A stretch of DNA of 64,000 nucleotides from Sunxiuqinia elliptica (GCF_900113005.1 NZ_FONW01000001.1:496001-560000); one strand, 5' to 3'. Positions 28,348 through 37,365 are shown, numbered from the stretch's first letter. The notes: generated by a model from the letters alone, not told the origin. Translations and numbers: made by a program.

Positions 28348-30126
28348 ATGGTAATCCGGTTATCTTTCGTCATCCTTATAGCAATAGTTTTAGGCTATGG
28401 CTATTCTGTAAAAGCACAGGAAAGTCCATGTCAGGATCTGATTTGGGCAGATGAATTTGAAGCGGATGGAGCACCGGATGCACAAAAATGGGACTATGAT
28501 CTTGGCGGCGGTGGCTGGGGAAATAATGAGCTGCAAACCTATACCAACAAACGGACAAACTCGTGGGTAAAAGATGGGCGCTTATATCTTAAGGCATTGA
28601 AGACCGACGGAAATTGGACTTCGGCGCGTTTGGTAACCCGAGGAAAAGGAGACTGGCTGTATGGGCGCATTGAGGTGCGAGCCAAATTGCCGATGGGGAA
28701 GGGAACCTGGCCAGCGATTTGGATGCTTCCTACTGATTGGAGCTACGGCGGGTGGCCTGCCAGTGGCGAGATCGACATCATGGAGCATGTGGGCTATGAT
28801 CCGGGTGTGGTGCATGGTACAATTCATACGGAGGCATACAATCACAGTATTGGCACCCAAAAAGGAGCGAGCATTGATGTGAAGGATGCCATGGCTAACT
28901 TTCATGTCTATGCCATTGAATGGGATGAGGACTTGATTCGCTGGTATGTGGATGATGTCCTGTATTTTTCGTTCAATAATGAACATCGAACTTATAAAGA
29001 ATGGCCGTTTGATCAGCGTTTTCACCTGCTTTTAAATATTGCTGTTGGAGGTAATTGGGGAGGCGCTGAAGGAATTGATCCTGGCCTGACAGAGGCGCTC
29101 ATGGAGGTGGATTATGTGCGTGTTTATGGGAAGCAACTGCCAACGCCAGTTATCCAGGGAAAGGCTGTTTTACGTCCGGGAGATGAGGCTACTTTTAGCG
29201 TTGGAGAGCTTTCCGGGGCGGTTTATGACTGGAGTTGGCCCGATGGAGTTGAGCCGATACAGGGAGAAGGAACTCATGAAGTGAAAGTGCGTTGGGGAGA
29301 TCACTCAGGCGAAGTTGGAGTTGAACTAAGGACATCGTGTAATGCCGTGAAAGCTAGTCCTGTTTGGGTGAGTGTCATTCATCAGCCAGAAGGGAATCAA
29401 CTGGAGATTACTCCGGTGGATGAAGCAAACCAATTGTTGTGGGAAGCCCTGGCGGGTACTGGTAATACCTTGAATTTGACGGCTGAAGACGATGTACTGA
29501 GAGGCGTGTTTGAGGTGAATGCCCCTTCTGAGAATCCTCATGTTGATTATTTGTTTGAGGGCTTGATGGACTTGACTGCCCACGCTGAGCTGGCTTTTGA
29601 CTTGCAGGTAGATGCTGATAATCCACCTTCGAACATGCGTTTTGACCTTGTCGATGTGAATGGACAGGTAAATGCTGCTGGCCTGTTTAAACTGGATGTT
29701 TTTGAAAGCGATGGCGAATTCCACAGCTATTTACATGTGTTTGAGCCGGGAGTTGATCATTCCTTCTTGCTGGATCAGATTGCACAAATTCGTGTTTACT
29801 TCAATTACGGAATTTTTGGGAAGAAAGGGAGCGGGCAATTTCAATTGAAGAACCTACGCCTACAAGCCGCTAATAGCACTGCAGCTCCCGAATGGAAGGA
29901 GCAACAAGCGTGGAAAATTTATCCCAATCCGGCAAACGATTGGGTGATTGTAGATTCAGAAGAGGACATCCAAAAAATTGAGGTGTTCAGTTCAGCAGGG
30001 GTACGTGTGAAAACGTTTCAGCCAGCATCTGCACGAAGTTTTCAATTTCAGGTAAATGACTTTACTGCTGGAGTCTATTTGATCAGCTTGAATCAGCGCT
30101 TTACCAAGGTCTTGAGTGTGCAATGA
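28348..30126 (+). CDS. GH16 endo-beta-glucanase with T9SS C-terminal sorting domain
   Basis: Modular enzyme of 592 residues. After a Sec signal peptide (to VKAQ) comes a GH16 domain (about 28-265) with the ExDxxE catalytic motif GEIDIMEHVGYD and TWPAIWMLPTDWSYGGWP. Next is a PKD/Ig-like module (about 270-350), a beta-sandwich module (about 365-505) that may bind carbohydrate, and a type IX secretion tail (about 520-592, WKIYPNPANDWVIVDS ending LNQRFTKVLSVQ). The tail should route it across the outer membrane, whereas the upstream paralogue is a lipoprotein. The pair could attack beta-1,3-glucan both at and away from the cell surface. Last gene of the PUL. Confidence 0.95.
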   Translation: MVIRLSFVILIAIVLGYGYSVKAQESPCQDLIWADEFEADGAPDAQKWDYDLGGGGWGNNELQTYTNKRTNSWVKDGRLYLKALKTDGNWTSARLVTRGKGDWLYGRIEVRAKLPMGKGTWPAIWMLPTDWSYGGWPASGEIDIMEHVGYDPGVVHGTIHTEAYNHSIGTQKGASIDVKDAMANFHVYAIEWDEDLIRWYVDDVLYFSFNNEHRTYKEWPFDQRFHLLLNIAVGGNWGGAEGIDPGLTEALMEVDYVRVYGKQLPTPVIQGKAVLRPGDEATFSVGELSGAVYDWSWPDGVEPIQGEGTHEVKVRWGDHSGEVGVELRTSCNAVKASPVWVSVIHQPEGNQLEITPVDEANQLLWEALAGTGNTLNLTAEDDVLRGVFEVNAPSENPHVDYLFEGLMDLTAHAELAFDLQVDADNPPSNMRFDLVDVNGQVNAAGLFKLDVFESDGEFHSYLHVFEPGVDHSFLLDQIAQIRVYFNYGIFGKKGSGQFQLKNLRLQAANSTAAPEWKEQQAWKIYPNPANDWVIVDSEEDIQKIEVFSSAGVRVKTFQPASARSFQFQVNDFTAGVYLISLNQRFTKVLSVQ

Positions 30127-30168
30127 TATGACTCTGTTTGTTGGTTTTCACTTCATGCAAACATTGTT

Positions 30169-30176
30169 TAGCTTTG
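30169..30176 (+). promoter_or_regulatory. Promoter -7 box upstream of the HAD gene
   Basis: TAGCTTTG matches TAnnTTTG and ends 5 bp before the ATG at 30182, which would give a leaderless or very short-leader mRNA. It also argues against the ATG codons further upstream as the true start. Confidence 0.4.
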
Positions 30177-30181
30177 CAATC

Positions 30182-30805
30182 ATGAGTCAGATACCAACAA
30201 CAATCAAGAATATTATTTTCGACCTGGGAGGCGTGATTTTGGATATTGATCCGGAGCGCTCAGTACGTGCTTTCGAATCGCTTGGCCTAAAAGGAGCAAT
30301 ACTAACCGGAGGCTGGGGATATAAACACGAAGTTTTTTTAAACATGGAAAAAGGCCTGATTTCTGATGAGGAATTCAGAGATGGAGTTCGTAGTTTGCTG
30401 AATAAGCCGGTTGCTGATGAGGTGATTGATCAGGCTTGGTGTGCCATGTTGGTCGATTTTCCGGCAGACCGGGTAGAACTGCTGAAAAGATTAAAATCAG
30501 ATTTTCGCCTTTACCTGTTTTCCAATACCAATCATATTCATTGGAAAGCTTTTCACTCGCTGTTCCAAAAGCAGCATGAATTCTCGCTTTCAAGCTTATT
30601 TGAAAGGGATTACTATTCACACGAACTAAAAAACAGGAAGCCGGCTTTGGAATCGTTTCAAGCAGTGATTGATCAGGCTGGACTGAATCCATCAGAAACA
30701 CTTTTTATTGATGATTCTAAGGAAAATGTTGAGGGAGCCCAGCAGGTTGGCTTACACGCCATCCACCTGAGTCCCGAAAAAGATCTACAAGGCCTTTTTA
30801 GCTGA
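30182..30805 (+). CDS. HAD-superfamily hydrolase, subfamily IA
   Basis: Cytosolic phosphatase-like protein of 207 residues. The start at 30182 is preferred because the HAD motif I (IIFDLGGVILDID) lies about 10-20 residues from a HAD N-terminus and a promoter box ends just before it; upstream ATGs would add an unrelated extension. Motif II is LYLFSNTNHIHW, the motif III Lys is likely in HELKNRKP, and motif IV is LFIDDSKENVEGA. The helical cap lies between motifs I and II, as in subfamily IA enzymes acting on small phosphates or haloacids. Substrate is unknown. It ends 1 bp before the convergent ispG stop. Confidence 0.9.
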   Translation: MSQIPTTIKNIIFDLGGVILDIDPERSVRAFESLGLKGAILTGGWGYKHEVFLNMEKGLISDEEFRDGVRSLLNKPVADEVIDQAWCAMLVDFPADRVELLKRLKSDFRLYLFSNTNHIHWKAFHSLFQKQHEFSLSSLFERDYYSHELKNRKPALESFQAVIDQAGLNPSETLFIDDSKENVEGAQQVGLHAIHLSPEKDLQGLFS

Positions 30806-30806
30806 A

Positions 30807-32669
30807 TTATTGCTCTTCTGGCTCGTTCCAGTCTCCATTCTCCCGAATGAGGTTTTCAAGCTCGTAAACGGCATTCTCGAACGGAATATGGCGTTTCTTG
30901 AGGGTTTGTCCTTTATACAGGTTTACTTTTCCTGGTCCTGCGCCCACAAAACCGTAGTCAACATCGCCCATTTCACCGGGGCCATTCACTACACAGCCCA
31001 TGACACCAATTTTCAGGTGGCTTAGGTGTTTAAAGTGAGCTTTGATATTTTTGGTCGTTTCATGCAGGTCAAACAAGGTTCTTCCACAGCCAGGACATGA
31101 AATAAATTCCGTTTTTGTGACACGCATTCGGCTGCCTTGCAAGACCGAAAAGCTAAGGTCTTTCAAGTCGGTGAAAGTGATGTTATCGCTGGTATTAGTG
31201 ATACACAGACCGTCACCATAGCCATCAAGCAGCAAGCCTCCTAAGTCAACCGAGGCTTTTAGTTGAAGGTCTTCGAGACTTGACTCGTTATATTTCCGGT
31301 AAATAATGACTGGAACTTTCCAAATATGAGTTTCCAGATTCATGAAGAAAGCCCGTAGCTCAGCCAAAGGGTTTTTGTTGAAACTTTCCAGAATAAGAAC
31401 TGTTTTCCGGGTTTGTTTCAGTTTGGTGATAATCTCTGGGTTTTCGGTCATGAAACGATCAAACTCGGGCTTATTAGTCCGGATAAATTTCATTTGTCCC
31501 CAGTGGGAACCACCAAACAAATATTCTTCAATAGAAAGCACGGGGTAAGCATTGCCTTCCAGGTCAAGCACTTCATCGTTTTTGAGGAAATATTCTGGAA
31601 TCTGTTTGCCCCGTAAAGGTAAAATCTCAGACATGCTACGTTCGCGTAAATCCGCTAAAACAATTGGCACTTGCTTGCCTCCCATGTTCATCACAGGGCG
31701 AACCGATCTTCTTTCGTATTCGAAAGGGTTGGTTTGTGCAAACAAGGGAGCTTTGATGGGCTCATGTTCTTGGTAGCTTTTCACGTGATTGATGATCTTT
31801 TGAGCTACCGGAATTTCTTTTTCGGGAGATTCGGTTAATGACACTCGAATGGTGTCACCGATACCATCCACTAATAAAGCACCGATTCCTACAGCCGACT
31901 TAATTCGTCCATCTTCTCCTTCGCCTGCTTCGGTAACGCCTAAGTGCAGCGGAAACTCCATGTCTTCCAAGCGCATCTTTTTGTTGAGCAGTCGAACGGT
32001 ATAAACCATCATGCGGGTATTGCTCGATTTGATCGAAATAACCACGTTGGTGTAGTCTACTTTCTTACAAATTCGCAAAAATTCCATAACTGACTCCGAA
32101 ATACCAGCCGGAGTATCTCCAAAACGACTCATAATGCGGTCGGACAAAGAACCTTGATTAGCCCCGATGCGAAGAGCAGTATTGGTTTTCTTTAGGACTT
32201 CAAGGAAGGGGATAAATTGCTCCTCAATTTTTTGAAGTTCCTCTTTATATTCTGCATCTGTGTATAAATGATGCTGAAAACGAGCACGCTTGTCGTAAAA
32301 ATTACCCGGATTAATCCGTATTTTGGAGATATACTTGGCAGCAACTTCTGCAAGTCTTGGATTAAAATGGATATCGGCAATCAGTGGTGTTTCGTAACCA
32401 CGGTTCACCAGCTCCCGTTTGATGTTTTTCAGATTCTCCGCATCGTTGATTCCCTTTACGGTGACACGTACGTAGTCAGCTCCAGCCTTGATGATCTGGA
32501 CGATCTGATCAACCGTAGCATCCGTATTCCGGGAGTCGGTATCGGTCATCGACTGAATCCGAATGGGGTGGTCACTACCCATTGGTACCTTGCCAATCAT
32601 CACTTCGGAAGTGGATTGGCGTTGGTATTTCGTTAAATCCTTGATGTAATTAAAATTGAGGTCTTTCAT
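30807..32669 (-). CDS. ispG: 4-hydroxy-3-methylbut-2-enyl diphosphate synthase IspG, long form
   Basis: Iron-sulfur enzyme of the MEP isoprenoid pathway that reduces MEcPP to HMBPP. At 620 residues it is the long form with an extra domain inserted between TIM barrel and Fe-S domain, as known from Bacteroidota, Chlamydia and plants. The barrel begins IGKVPMGSDHPIRIQSMT and contains GADYVRVTVKG and IADIHFNPRLA. Cluster ligands are CPGC near 530 and the Cys in GVMGCVVNGPGEMG. The ATG at 32669 is preferred over a GTG at 32693 because a promoter -7 box overlaps that GTG. The gene converges on the HAD gene and diverges from gldA. Confidence 0.96.
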   Translation of the reverse strand: MKDLNFNYIKDLTKYQRQSTSEVMIGKVPMGSDHPIRIQSMTDTDSRNTDATVDQIVQIIKAGADYVRVTVKGINDAENLKNIKRELVNRGYETPLIADIHFNPRLAEVAAKYISKIRINPGNFYDKRARFQHHLYTDAEYKEELQKIEEQFIPFLEVLKKTNTALRIGANQGSLSDRIMSRFGDTPAGISESVMEFLRICKKVDYTNVVISIKSSNTRMMVYTVRLLNKKMRLEDMEFPLHLGVTEAGEGEDGRIKSAVGIGALLVDGIGDTIRVSLTESPEKEIPVAQKIINHVKSYQEHEPIKAPLFAQTNPFEYERRSVRPVMNMGGKQVPIVLADLRERSMSEILPLRGKQIPEYFLKNDEVLDLEGNAYPVLSIEEYLFGGSHWGQMKFIRTNKPEFDRFMTENPEIITKLKQTRKTVLILESFNKNPLAELRAFFMNLETHIWKVPVIIYRKYNESSLEDLQLKASVDLGGLLLDGYGDGLCITNTSDNITFTDLKDLSFSVLQGSRMRVTKTEFISCPGCGRTLFDLHETTKNIKAHFKHLSHLKIGVMGCVVNGPGEMGDVDYGFVGAGPGKVNLYKGQTLKKRHIPFENAVYELENLIRENGDWNEPEEQ

Positions 32670-32692
32670 CTCCACCTTGCTTTTTGGCGCCA

Positions 32693-32700
32693 CAAAGTTA
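32693..32700 (-). promoter_or_regulatory. Promoter -7 box for ispG
   Basis: TAACTTTG on the minus strand matches TAnnTTTG, 23 bp before the chosen ATG. It overlaps an in-frame GTG (32691-32693), which therefore would not be transcribed in full from this promoter. Confidence 0.55.
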
Positions 32701-32928
32701 ATTTAAAGTTAAGAAATAAAAAATCTTCGGGCTTAATTTCCAGGCCTCAAGCCGTTAATTTTCGGTATTTTATTGCTGCCTGATTGAAGCTCAGCATGTC
32801 CAGAAAATTGTTTGGCTTGCCTATGTTAAAATTGCTAACCGAAAAGAACGCAATTTATTATCAATTGAGGTTTACGGAAAGCTTACTGAATGATTATTTT
32901 CCGACTTTCGGGTTTGCCTGAAATCCGT

Positions 32929-32936
32929 TATTTTTG
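32929..32936 (+). promoter_or_regulatory. Promoter -7 box for gldA
   Basis: TATTTTTG matches TAnnTTTG and overlaps an in-frame TTG at 32934, so the ATG at 32958 (21 bp downstream) is the better start. A TTTC about 19 bp upstream could serve as the -33 element. Confidence 0.55.
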
Positions 32937-32957
32937 AGCAAACATACACTAAAAAAT

Positions 32958-33872
32958 ATGCCGGTACAAGTCAAAAATATCACTAAAAGTTATGGTTCTC
33001 AGAAAGCCCTTGATGGTGTTAGCTTTAGTTTTGACGACGGAGAGTTGGTTGGTTTCCTTGGTCCCAATGGGGCAGGCAAATCAACTTTGATGAGAATTAT
33101 CACGGGTTATTTGGCTCCGGATGAAGGACAAGTGATCTTAAATGGTGAACGGGTAACCCCAGATCATTATCGTTTGCGCAGTCAAATTGGGTATTTGCCG
33201 GAACATAATCCGCTTTACACGGATTTGTATGTGAAGGAGTTTCTTGAATTTACTGCAGGCTTTTACCAGCTGCGAAATAAAAAGAAGCGGGTTGCTGAAG
33301 CGGTGGAAATGACGGGCTTAGGGCTTGAGCAGCACAAAAAGATAGGTGCACTGTCCAAAGGATATCGGCAGCGGGTTGGCTTGGCTCAGGCCTTGATTCA
33401 TGATCCGGCAGTGTTGATTTTGGATGAGCCAACGACAGGGCTCGACCCGAATCAATTGGATGAAATCCGGCAACTGATCCGTCAAGTAAGCCGGGAAAAG
33501 ACGGTTCTTTTTTCGTCACACATTATGCAGGAGGTGGAAGCGATTTGCAACCGGGTGATCATCATCAACCAAGGAAAGTTGATTACCGATGGACCGGTAG
33601 CCGATGTGAAATCGGGAGGCCTGATTGCGCGTCAGCAGGTGTTGGTTGAACTGACGACTGCTGTTGATGTTGCAGCGTGGAAAAAGCTTCCCGGAGTAGG
33701 AGAGGTCGACCTCGTAGATGAACGAAAAGTATTGCTCACGGCTTCGGATGAAACGGATCTACGCCCAGCTATTTTTCAGTTTGCCGTAGCCAACAAATGG
33801 GTGGTTTTGACCTTGCAGGAACAGCAAGTTGGCTTGGAGCATGTTTTTCGTGAACTAACGCAAGCCAAATAG
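32958..33872 (+). CDS. gldA: ABC transporter ATPase, GldA-like gliding motility protein
   Basis: ATP-binding subunit of 304 residues. Walker A is GPNGAGKST, the signature is LSKGYRQRVGLAQAL (the SKGYRQR variant of the GldA/NatA group), Walker B is AVLILDEPTTGLDP, and the switch His is in VLFSSHIMQEVEAIC. A C-terminal domain of about 80 residues follows, as in GldA proteins. In Flavobacterium GldA works with the GldF and GldG membrane proteins; neither is next to it here. The gene starts from its own promoter divergently from ispG, and is followed 25 bp later by a glycosyltransferase. GldA is the likely name; another drug or lipid exporter ATPase is possible. Confidence 0.85.
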   Translation: MPVQVKNITKSYGSQKALDGVSFSFDDGELVGFLGPNGAGKSTLMRIITGYLAPDEGQVILNGERVTPDHYRLRSQIGYLPEHNPLYTDLYVKEFLEFTAGFYQLRNKKKRVAEAVEMTGLGLEQHKKIGALSKGYRQRVGLAQALIHDPAVLILDEPTTGLDPNQLDEIRQLIRQVSREKTVLFSSHIMQEVEAICNRVIIINQGKLITDGPVADVKSGGLIARQQVLVELTTAVDVAAWKKLPGVGEVDLVDERKVLLTASDETDLRPAIFQFAVANKWVVLTLQEQQVGLEHVFRELTQAK

Positions 33873-33897
33873 TGCTTGAAATCTAACGAATTGTAGC

Positions 33898-34899
33898 ATG
33901 AGCGACTTGCCAATAACCGTAATTCTTCCTTATTATCAAGCTGAAAATACCTTAAAACGGGCGGTAGGGTCCATCTTAAAACAGACATTTACCAAGTTTG
34001 AACTTTTATTGATTGATAATCGATCGACCGATATGGGGCCCAAAATAGCCCGACAGATGGCTCAGGCGGATTCCCGAATTCGCTTGCTTTTTGAAGAAGA
34101 ACAAGGCGTTGTTTTTGCGATGAACAAAGGCCTTTTGGAAGCTCGTGGAAAGTTCATTGCCCGGATGGATGCTGATGATGTTGCCTTGCCGGAGCGCTTG
34201 GAAAAACAACATGCTTTCTTGTTGAAGAATCCGGAAATTGGCTTGGTTGGAAGCAATGCCAGGCATGTGTCGGATTTACCTTCAAAAGGGCTGCAACGTT
34301 TTGTCAATTGGGTGAATGCTTTTCATTCGGCTGAAGCGATTTGGACCAATCGTTTTGTGGAGATCCCTTTAATTCAGCCATCCGTGCTCTTTCGGGCCGA
34401 TTTGCATCGGAAGTACGGACTTTATCGCAATGGTGATTTTCCGGAGGATTATGAGTTGTTTTTGCGTTGGTTGGATGCTGGTGTTCTGTTCTTTCAGTTG
34501 CCTGAAGTGTTGCATGAATGGCACGACTCAACCAGTCGGCTAACCCGAACCGATAGTCGCTACAGTCAGGACGCTTTTTATCGGACAAAAGCGCAATACT
34601 TTGCCAAGTGGTTTAAACGAGTCGAGCCGGAAAAAGCACTGTGGATCTGGGGTGCAGGCCGTCGATCGCGCCAACGGGCACGGCTGTTGGAGCAGCAAGG
34701 ACTTAAAATCTCCGGCTACTACGATTTAAAAAATGCTCAATCCAAACAGGTGACCTGTTTGTCGTATCAGGAGATTCCGAACCCTGGATCACAGTTTATT
34801 CTTTCGATGGTTGGGAATTATGGTGCCCGCGAAAAAATCACCAACTTCCTGGAGGAGCGAAACTACCAAGCAGGCAGCGACTTTTTGTTGATGGCTTAA
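33898..34899 (+). CDS. Family 2 glycosyltransferase with extra C-terminal Rossmann-like domain
   Basis: GT-A fold glycosyltransferase of 333 residues. The N-terminal domain (about 1-215) has ITVILPYYQAENTLKRAVGS, the nucleotide-binding LLIDNRSTD, the metal-binding DAD motif in ARMDADDVALPERLE, and FPEDYELFLRWLDAG with the acidic ED pair. The C-terminal 100 residues begin ALWIWGAGRRSRQRARLLE, which looks like a glycine-rich nucleotide-binding loop and is not part of a standard GT2 domain. No membrane segment is present, so it acts at the cytosolic face. It probably adds a sugar during surface glycan or O-glycan assembly; the substrate is unknown. It follows gldA by 25 bp. Confidence 0.88.
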   Translation: MSDLPITVILPYYQAENTLKRAVGSILKQTFTKFELLLIDNRSTDMGPKIARQMAQADSRIRLLFEEEQGVVFAMNKGLLEARGKFIARMDADDVALPERLEKQHAFLLKNPEIGLVGSNARHVSDLPSKGLQRFVNWVNAFHSAEAIWTNRFVEIPLIQPSVLFRADLHRKYGLYRNGDFPEDYELFLRWLDAGVLFFQLPEVLHEWHDSTSRLTRTDSRYSQDAFYRTKAQYFAKWFKRVEPEKALWIWGAGRRSRQRARLLEQQGLKISGYYDLKNAQSKQVTCLSYQEIPNPGSQFILSMVGNYGAREKITNFLEERNYQAGSDFLLMA

Positions 34900-34915
34900 T
34901 GACGATGGATTCAGC

Positions 34916-35284
34916 TTATTTCTGCCGTACGTAGCTCCATTGGCCTTGTCCCCGGTTTAAAATTAGCGAGTCGGCTGTAATTTTTTGAATCAACAGGGTG
35001 TCGGTGAATTCAAATGTTACTCCGTTGCCAATGCTTTTTCCGGTAAGTAGCAGTTGTTTTCCGTTGTTGGACCAGCTTTCATATTTGAGCGTGCTCATGT
35101 TGATTGAGGAAGCATTGCCATCTGCCTCCAGTTTGAATCCTTGAATGTTATCTTCTTGTCCGGGAATTGGTTCTACCCACGATCCAATGAGCTGGTTGTT
35201 CGATGAGTTACAAGCGACCATTGTGCTTAAGATGAAGGCAGCAAAAAGGAAAGTGATTCCCCTAAAGCGGTGTTTGTTGTTCAT
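34916..35284 (-). CDS. Small lipocalin-like lipoprotein
   Basis: Lipoprotein of 122 residues with a lipobox ending STMVAC. The mature part (about 27-122) opens QLIGSWVEPIPGQEDNIQGF, the start pattern of Bacteroidota lipocalin-like proteins (family members often begin L.G.W). It continues as short alternating beta-strands ending GQGQWSYVRQK. No ligand or enzyme motif is seen. It converges on the glycosyltransferase gene (16-bp gap) and has its own promoter box upstream, in the 65-bp gap after the histidine-kinase gene. Confidence 0.75.
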   Translation of the reverse strand: MNNKHRFRGITFLFAAFILSTMVACNSSNNQLIGSWVEPIPGQEDNIQGFKLEADGNASSINMSTLKYESWSNNGKQLLLTGKSIGNGVTFEFTDTLLIQKITADSLILNRGQGQWSYVRQK

Positions 35285-35305
35285 GACTTATTCAATTTAG
35301 GAAAG

Positions 35306-35313
35306 CAAAAGTA
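35306..35313 (-). promoter_or_regulatory. Promoter -7 box for the lipocalin-like gene
   Basis: TACTTTTG on the minus strand matches TAnnTTTG and lies 21 bp before the ATG at 35284. Confidence 0.5.
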
Positions 35314-35349
35314 AGAAGTTTGTTTTTAGCCTTTTTCAGAATGGCTTGA

Positions 35350-37365
35350 TTATTTCTGATTTTGCTCGTTAAATACAGGTAGCGTAAAGGTAAATCGACT
35401 GCCTTTTCCCGGTTCACTTTTAACATGGATTTGTCCTTTGTTTTTTTGGATGAATTCTTTTGTAAGAATGAGTCCCAGTCCTGTTCCCTGTTCATTTTGA
35501 GTTCCTTGTTGCGAAATCATTTGGGTGATGTCAAACAAGCGTGAGCTGGTTTTTTTATCCATTCCAATGCCATTGTCAGTGACCGAAATTTCGATTTCAT
35601 CCTGCTTATTGATGGCTTCAATGCTTACGTGCCCTTGAGGGTTGGTGTACTTAATGGCATTCGAGATAAGGTTGCGAAACACACTGGAAACCGTTTTCTC
35701 ATCGGCAAAAGCGAAGGTGTTGGGCTGAATTTTCAGTCTTAGTTCAATGTCTTTGTGTTGGGCGTTGGTGGTCAGTAGTTTGCATACATTTGTGCCAATC
35801 TGTAGTAGGTCGATCTTTTCAAACTGGTAGCTCATGGTGCCGGTTTGAACCTGTGACCATTGCAATAAGCTTTCTAAAAGTGCATAAACATTCGTTGACG
35901 AATCCTTCATGGCAAACAGCAATTCTTTGATGCTTTCTGGCGGAAGGTCATCAAAGTTTGAAGCCAGGAGATCCGTTGTTCCCAATAAACCACTAAACGG
36001 ACTTTTCAGGTCGTGAGCCAAAATGGTAAAGAACTTGTCCTTATCTGCGTTGGCTTTTCGCAGCTCGGTTTCCGATTTTTCGAGTCGGACACTTAATCGT
36101 TTCAATAAAATACGGCTTCGGGCAACAACAAAGAGAACGATGAGGATGATGAGTCCGGTAATGATTAAAATGCGGGCCGTTCGTTGCTGTTGGGTGATGG
36201 TAATCTTCTGGATTTCATTATTGGCCCGTAAAATTTTGTTTTCAGTTTCTTGTTGCTCTGTAAAATACTTAATCTGGAGATCGTTAAACTTGTTGATTTT
36301 CTCCGAGTTGAACAGGCTGTCTTTTAGTGCCGAAGCTCGTTTGTAGTAATTCAGAGCCGAGGTGGTTCGTCCTTCTTGTTCAGCGATTTCTGATAACACA
36401 AAGAGGTTGTCACGAATCAAGCCAGTATAGTTCTTTTCCTTGGCCAAATCCATGCTTTTGTAGGTATAATACCTGGCCGAATCAATGTGATTGAGCTTGA
36501 TGTGGACGTTGCCTAAATGATGATTGGCAATGGCAATGCGGTAGCGGTTATCCATTCGCTGGCCGTATTCTACCGCTTTGTGGTAATGATAGAGTGCCGA
36601 GTCCAGCTTCCCCATTTGGCTGTAAACACTGGCAATATTGACCGATATAAATGAATTATGGCGACTGATACTATCTTCTTGAGAAAAGATATTGATAGCC
36701 TGTCGGTAACTATCCAGCGCCTTGCGGTATTCATCTTTGTATTCATAGCAGTTGCCAAGGTTCGAATACGAATAGGTGATGGAGGCTAAATCTTGAATTT
36801 CCGAAGCAATTTTGAGTGCCTCGGAGTGCAGTTCAAAAGCTTTGTCATACAAGCCCCATTCCTGATAAATCAGCCCAATGTTATTCATAACCTTGGTGAT
36901 GCCGGCTTGGTCGTTCATCGCTTTTCGAAAGAGCAATGCTTTTTGATAATGACTTAGAGCTTCAATGGTATTTCCCATGCCCCAACTAACAACAGCAATA
37001 TTGTTATGCACTTTCCCCAACCATAAGCTGTCTTTGAGTTGAGTAAACAAGTGTAATGATTGGTTGAAGTAGTTAATCGCTTCCTGGAAGTTGCCCAACT
37101 GCCAGTTAAAGAGTCCAATCGTGTCGAGTATTTCTGCTTTGCGATGCGCATCTTTTTCGTATTCTAATGCCGCATTGAAATAGGCCAGGGACTCTTTTTT
37201 ATCCTTCGCAGATCGTGCTTGATTTAGCAATAAGGTTCTTTGGATTGAGTCGTTTTTGGCGTTTCCCAACGTTTGTTTTGATGCTTTTGTTTGAGCAAAA
37301 CATAGGTCGGTAACGATCAGTAGGATCCCTAAAGTGCACGCGAGTATTTTCTTTGTAATTGGCAT
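35350..37365 (-). CDS. TPR-containing membrane sensor histidine kinase
   Basis: Sensor kinase of 671 residues. A signal peptide (to about 25) is followed by a periplasmic array of about seven tetratricopeptide repeats (roughly 40-370, e.g. KVHNNIAVVSWGMGNTIEAL and YSYSNLGNCYEYKDEYRKAL). A single membrane helix follows (about 398-418, ILIITGLIILIVLFVVA), then a coiled coil, the HisKA motif ILAHDLKSPFSGLLG and an ATPase domain with NLISNAIKYT, VTDNGIGMD and GTGLGLILTKEF. This TPR-kinase layout is common in Bacteroidota. No response regulator is adjacent, so it is an orphan kinase. The signal is unknown. Confidence 0.93.
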   Translation of the reverse strand: MPITKKILACTLGILLIVTDLCFAQTKASKQTLGNAKNDSIQRTLLLNQARSAKDKKESLAYFNAALEYEKDAHRKAEILDTIGLFNWQLGNFQEAINYFNQSLHLFTQLKDSLWLGKVHNNIAVVSWGMGNTIEALSHYQKALLFRKAMNDQAGITKVMNNIGLIYQEWGLYDKAFELHSEALKIASEIQDLASITYSYSNLGNCYEYKDEYRKALDSYRQAINIFSQEDSISRHNSFISVNIASVYSQMGKLDSALYHYHKAVEYGQRMDNRYRIAIANHHLGNVHIKLNHIDSARYYTYKSMDLAKEKNYTGLIRDNLFVLSEIAEQEGRTTSALNYYKRASALKDSLFNSEKINKFNDLQIKYFTEQQETENKILRANNEIQKITITQQQRTARILIITGLIILIVLFVVARSRILLKRLSVRLEKSETELRKANADKDKFFTILAHDLKSPFSGLLGTTDLLASNFDDLPPESIKELLFAMKDSSTNVYALLESLLQWSQVQTGTMSYQFEKIDLLQIGTNVCKLLTTNAQHKDIELRLKIQPNTFAFADEKTVSSVFRNLISNAIKYTNPQGHVSIEAINKQDEIEISVTDNGIGMDKKTSSRLFDITQMISQQGTQNEQGTGLGLILTKEFIQKNKGQIHVKSEPGKGSRFTFTLPVFNEQNQK

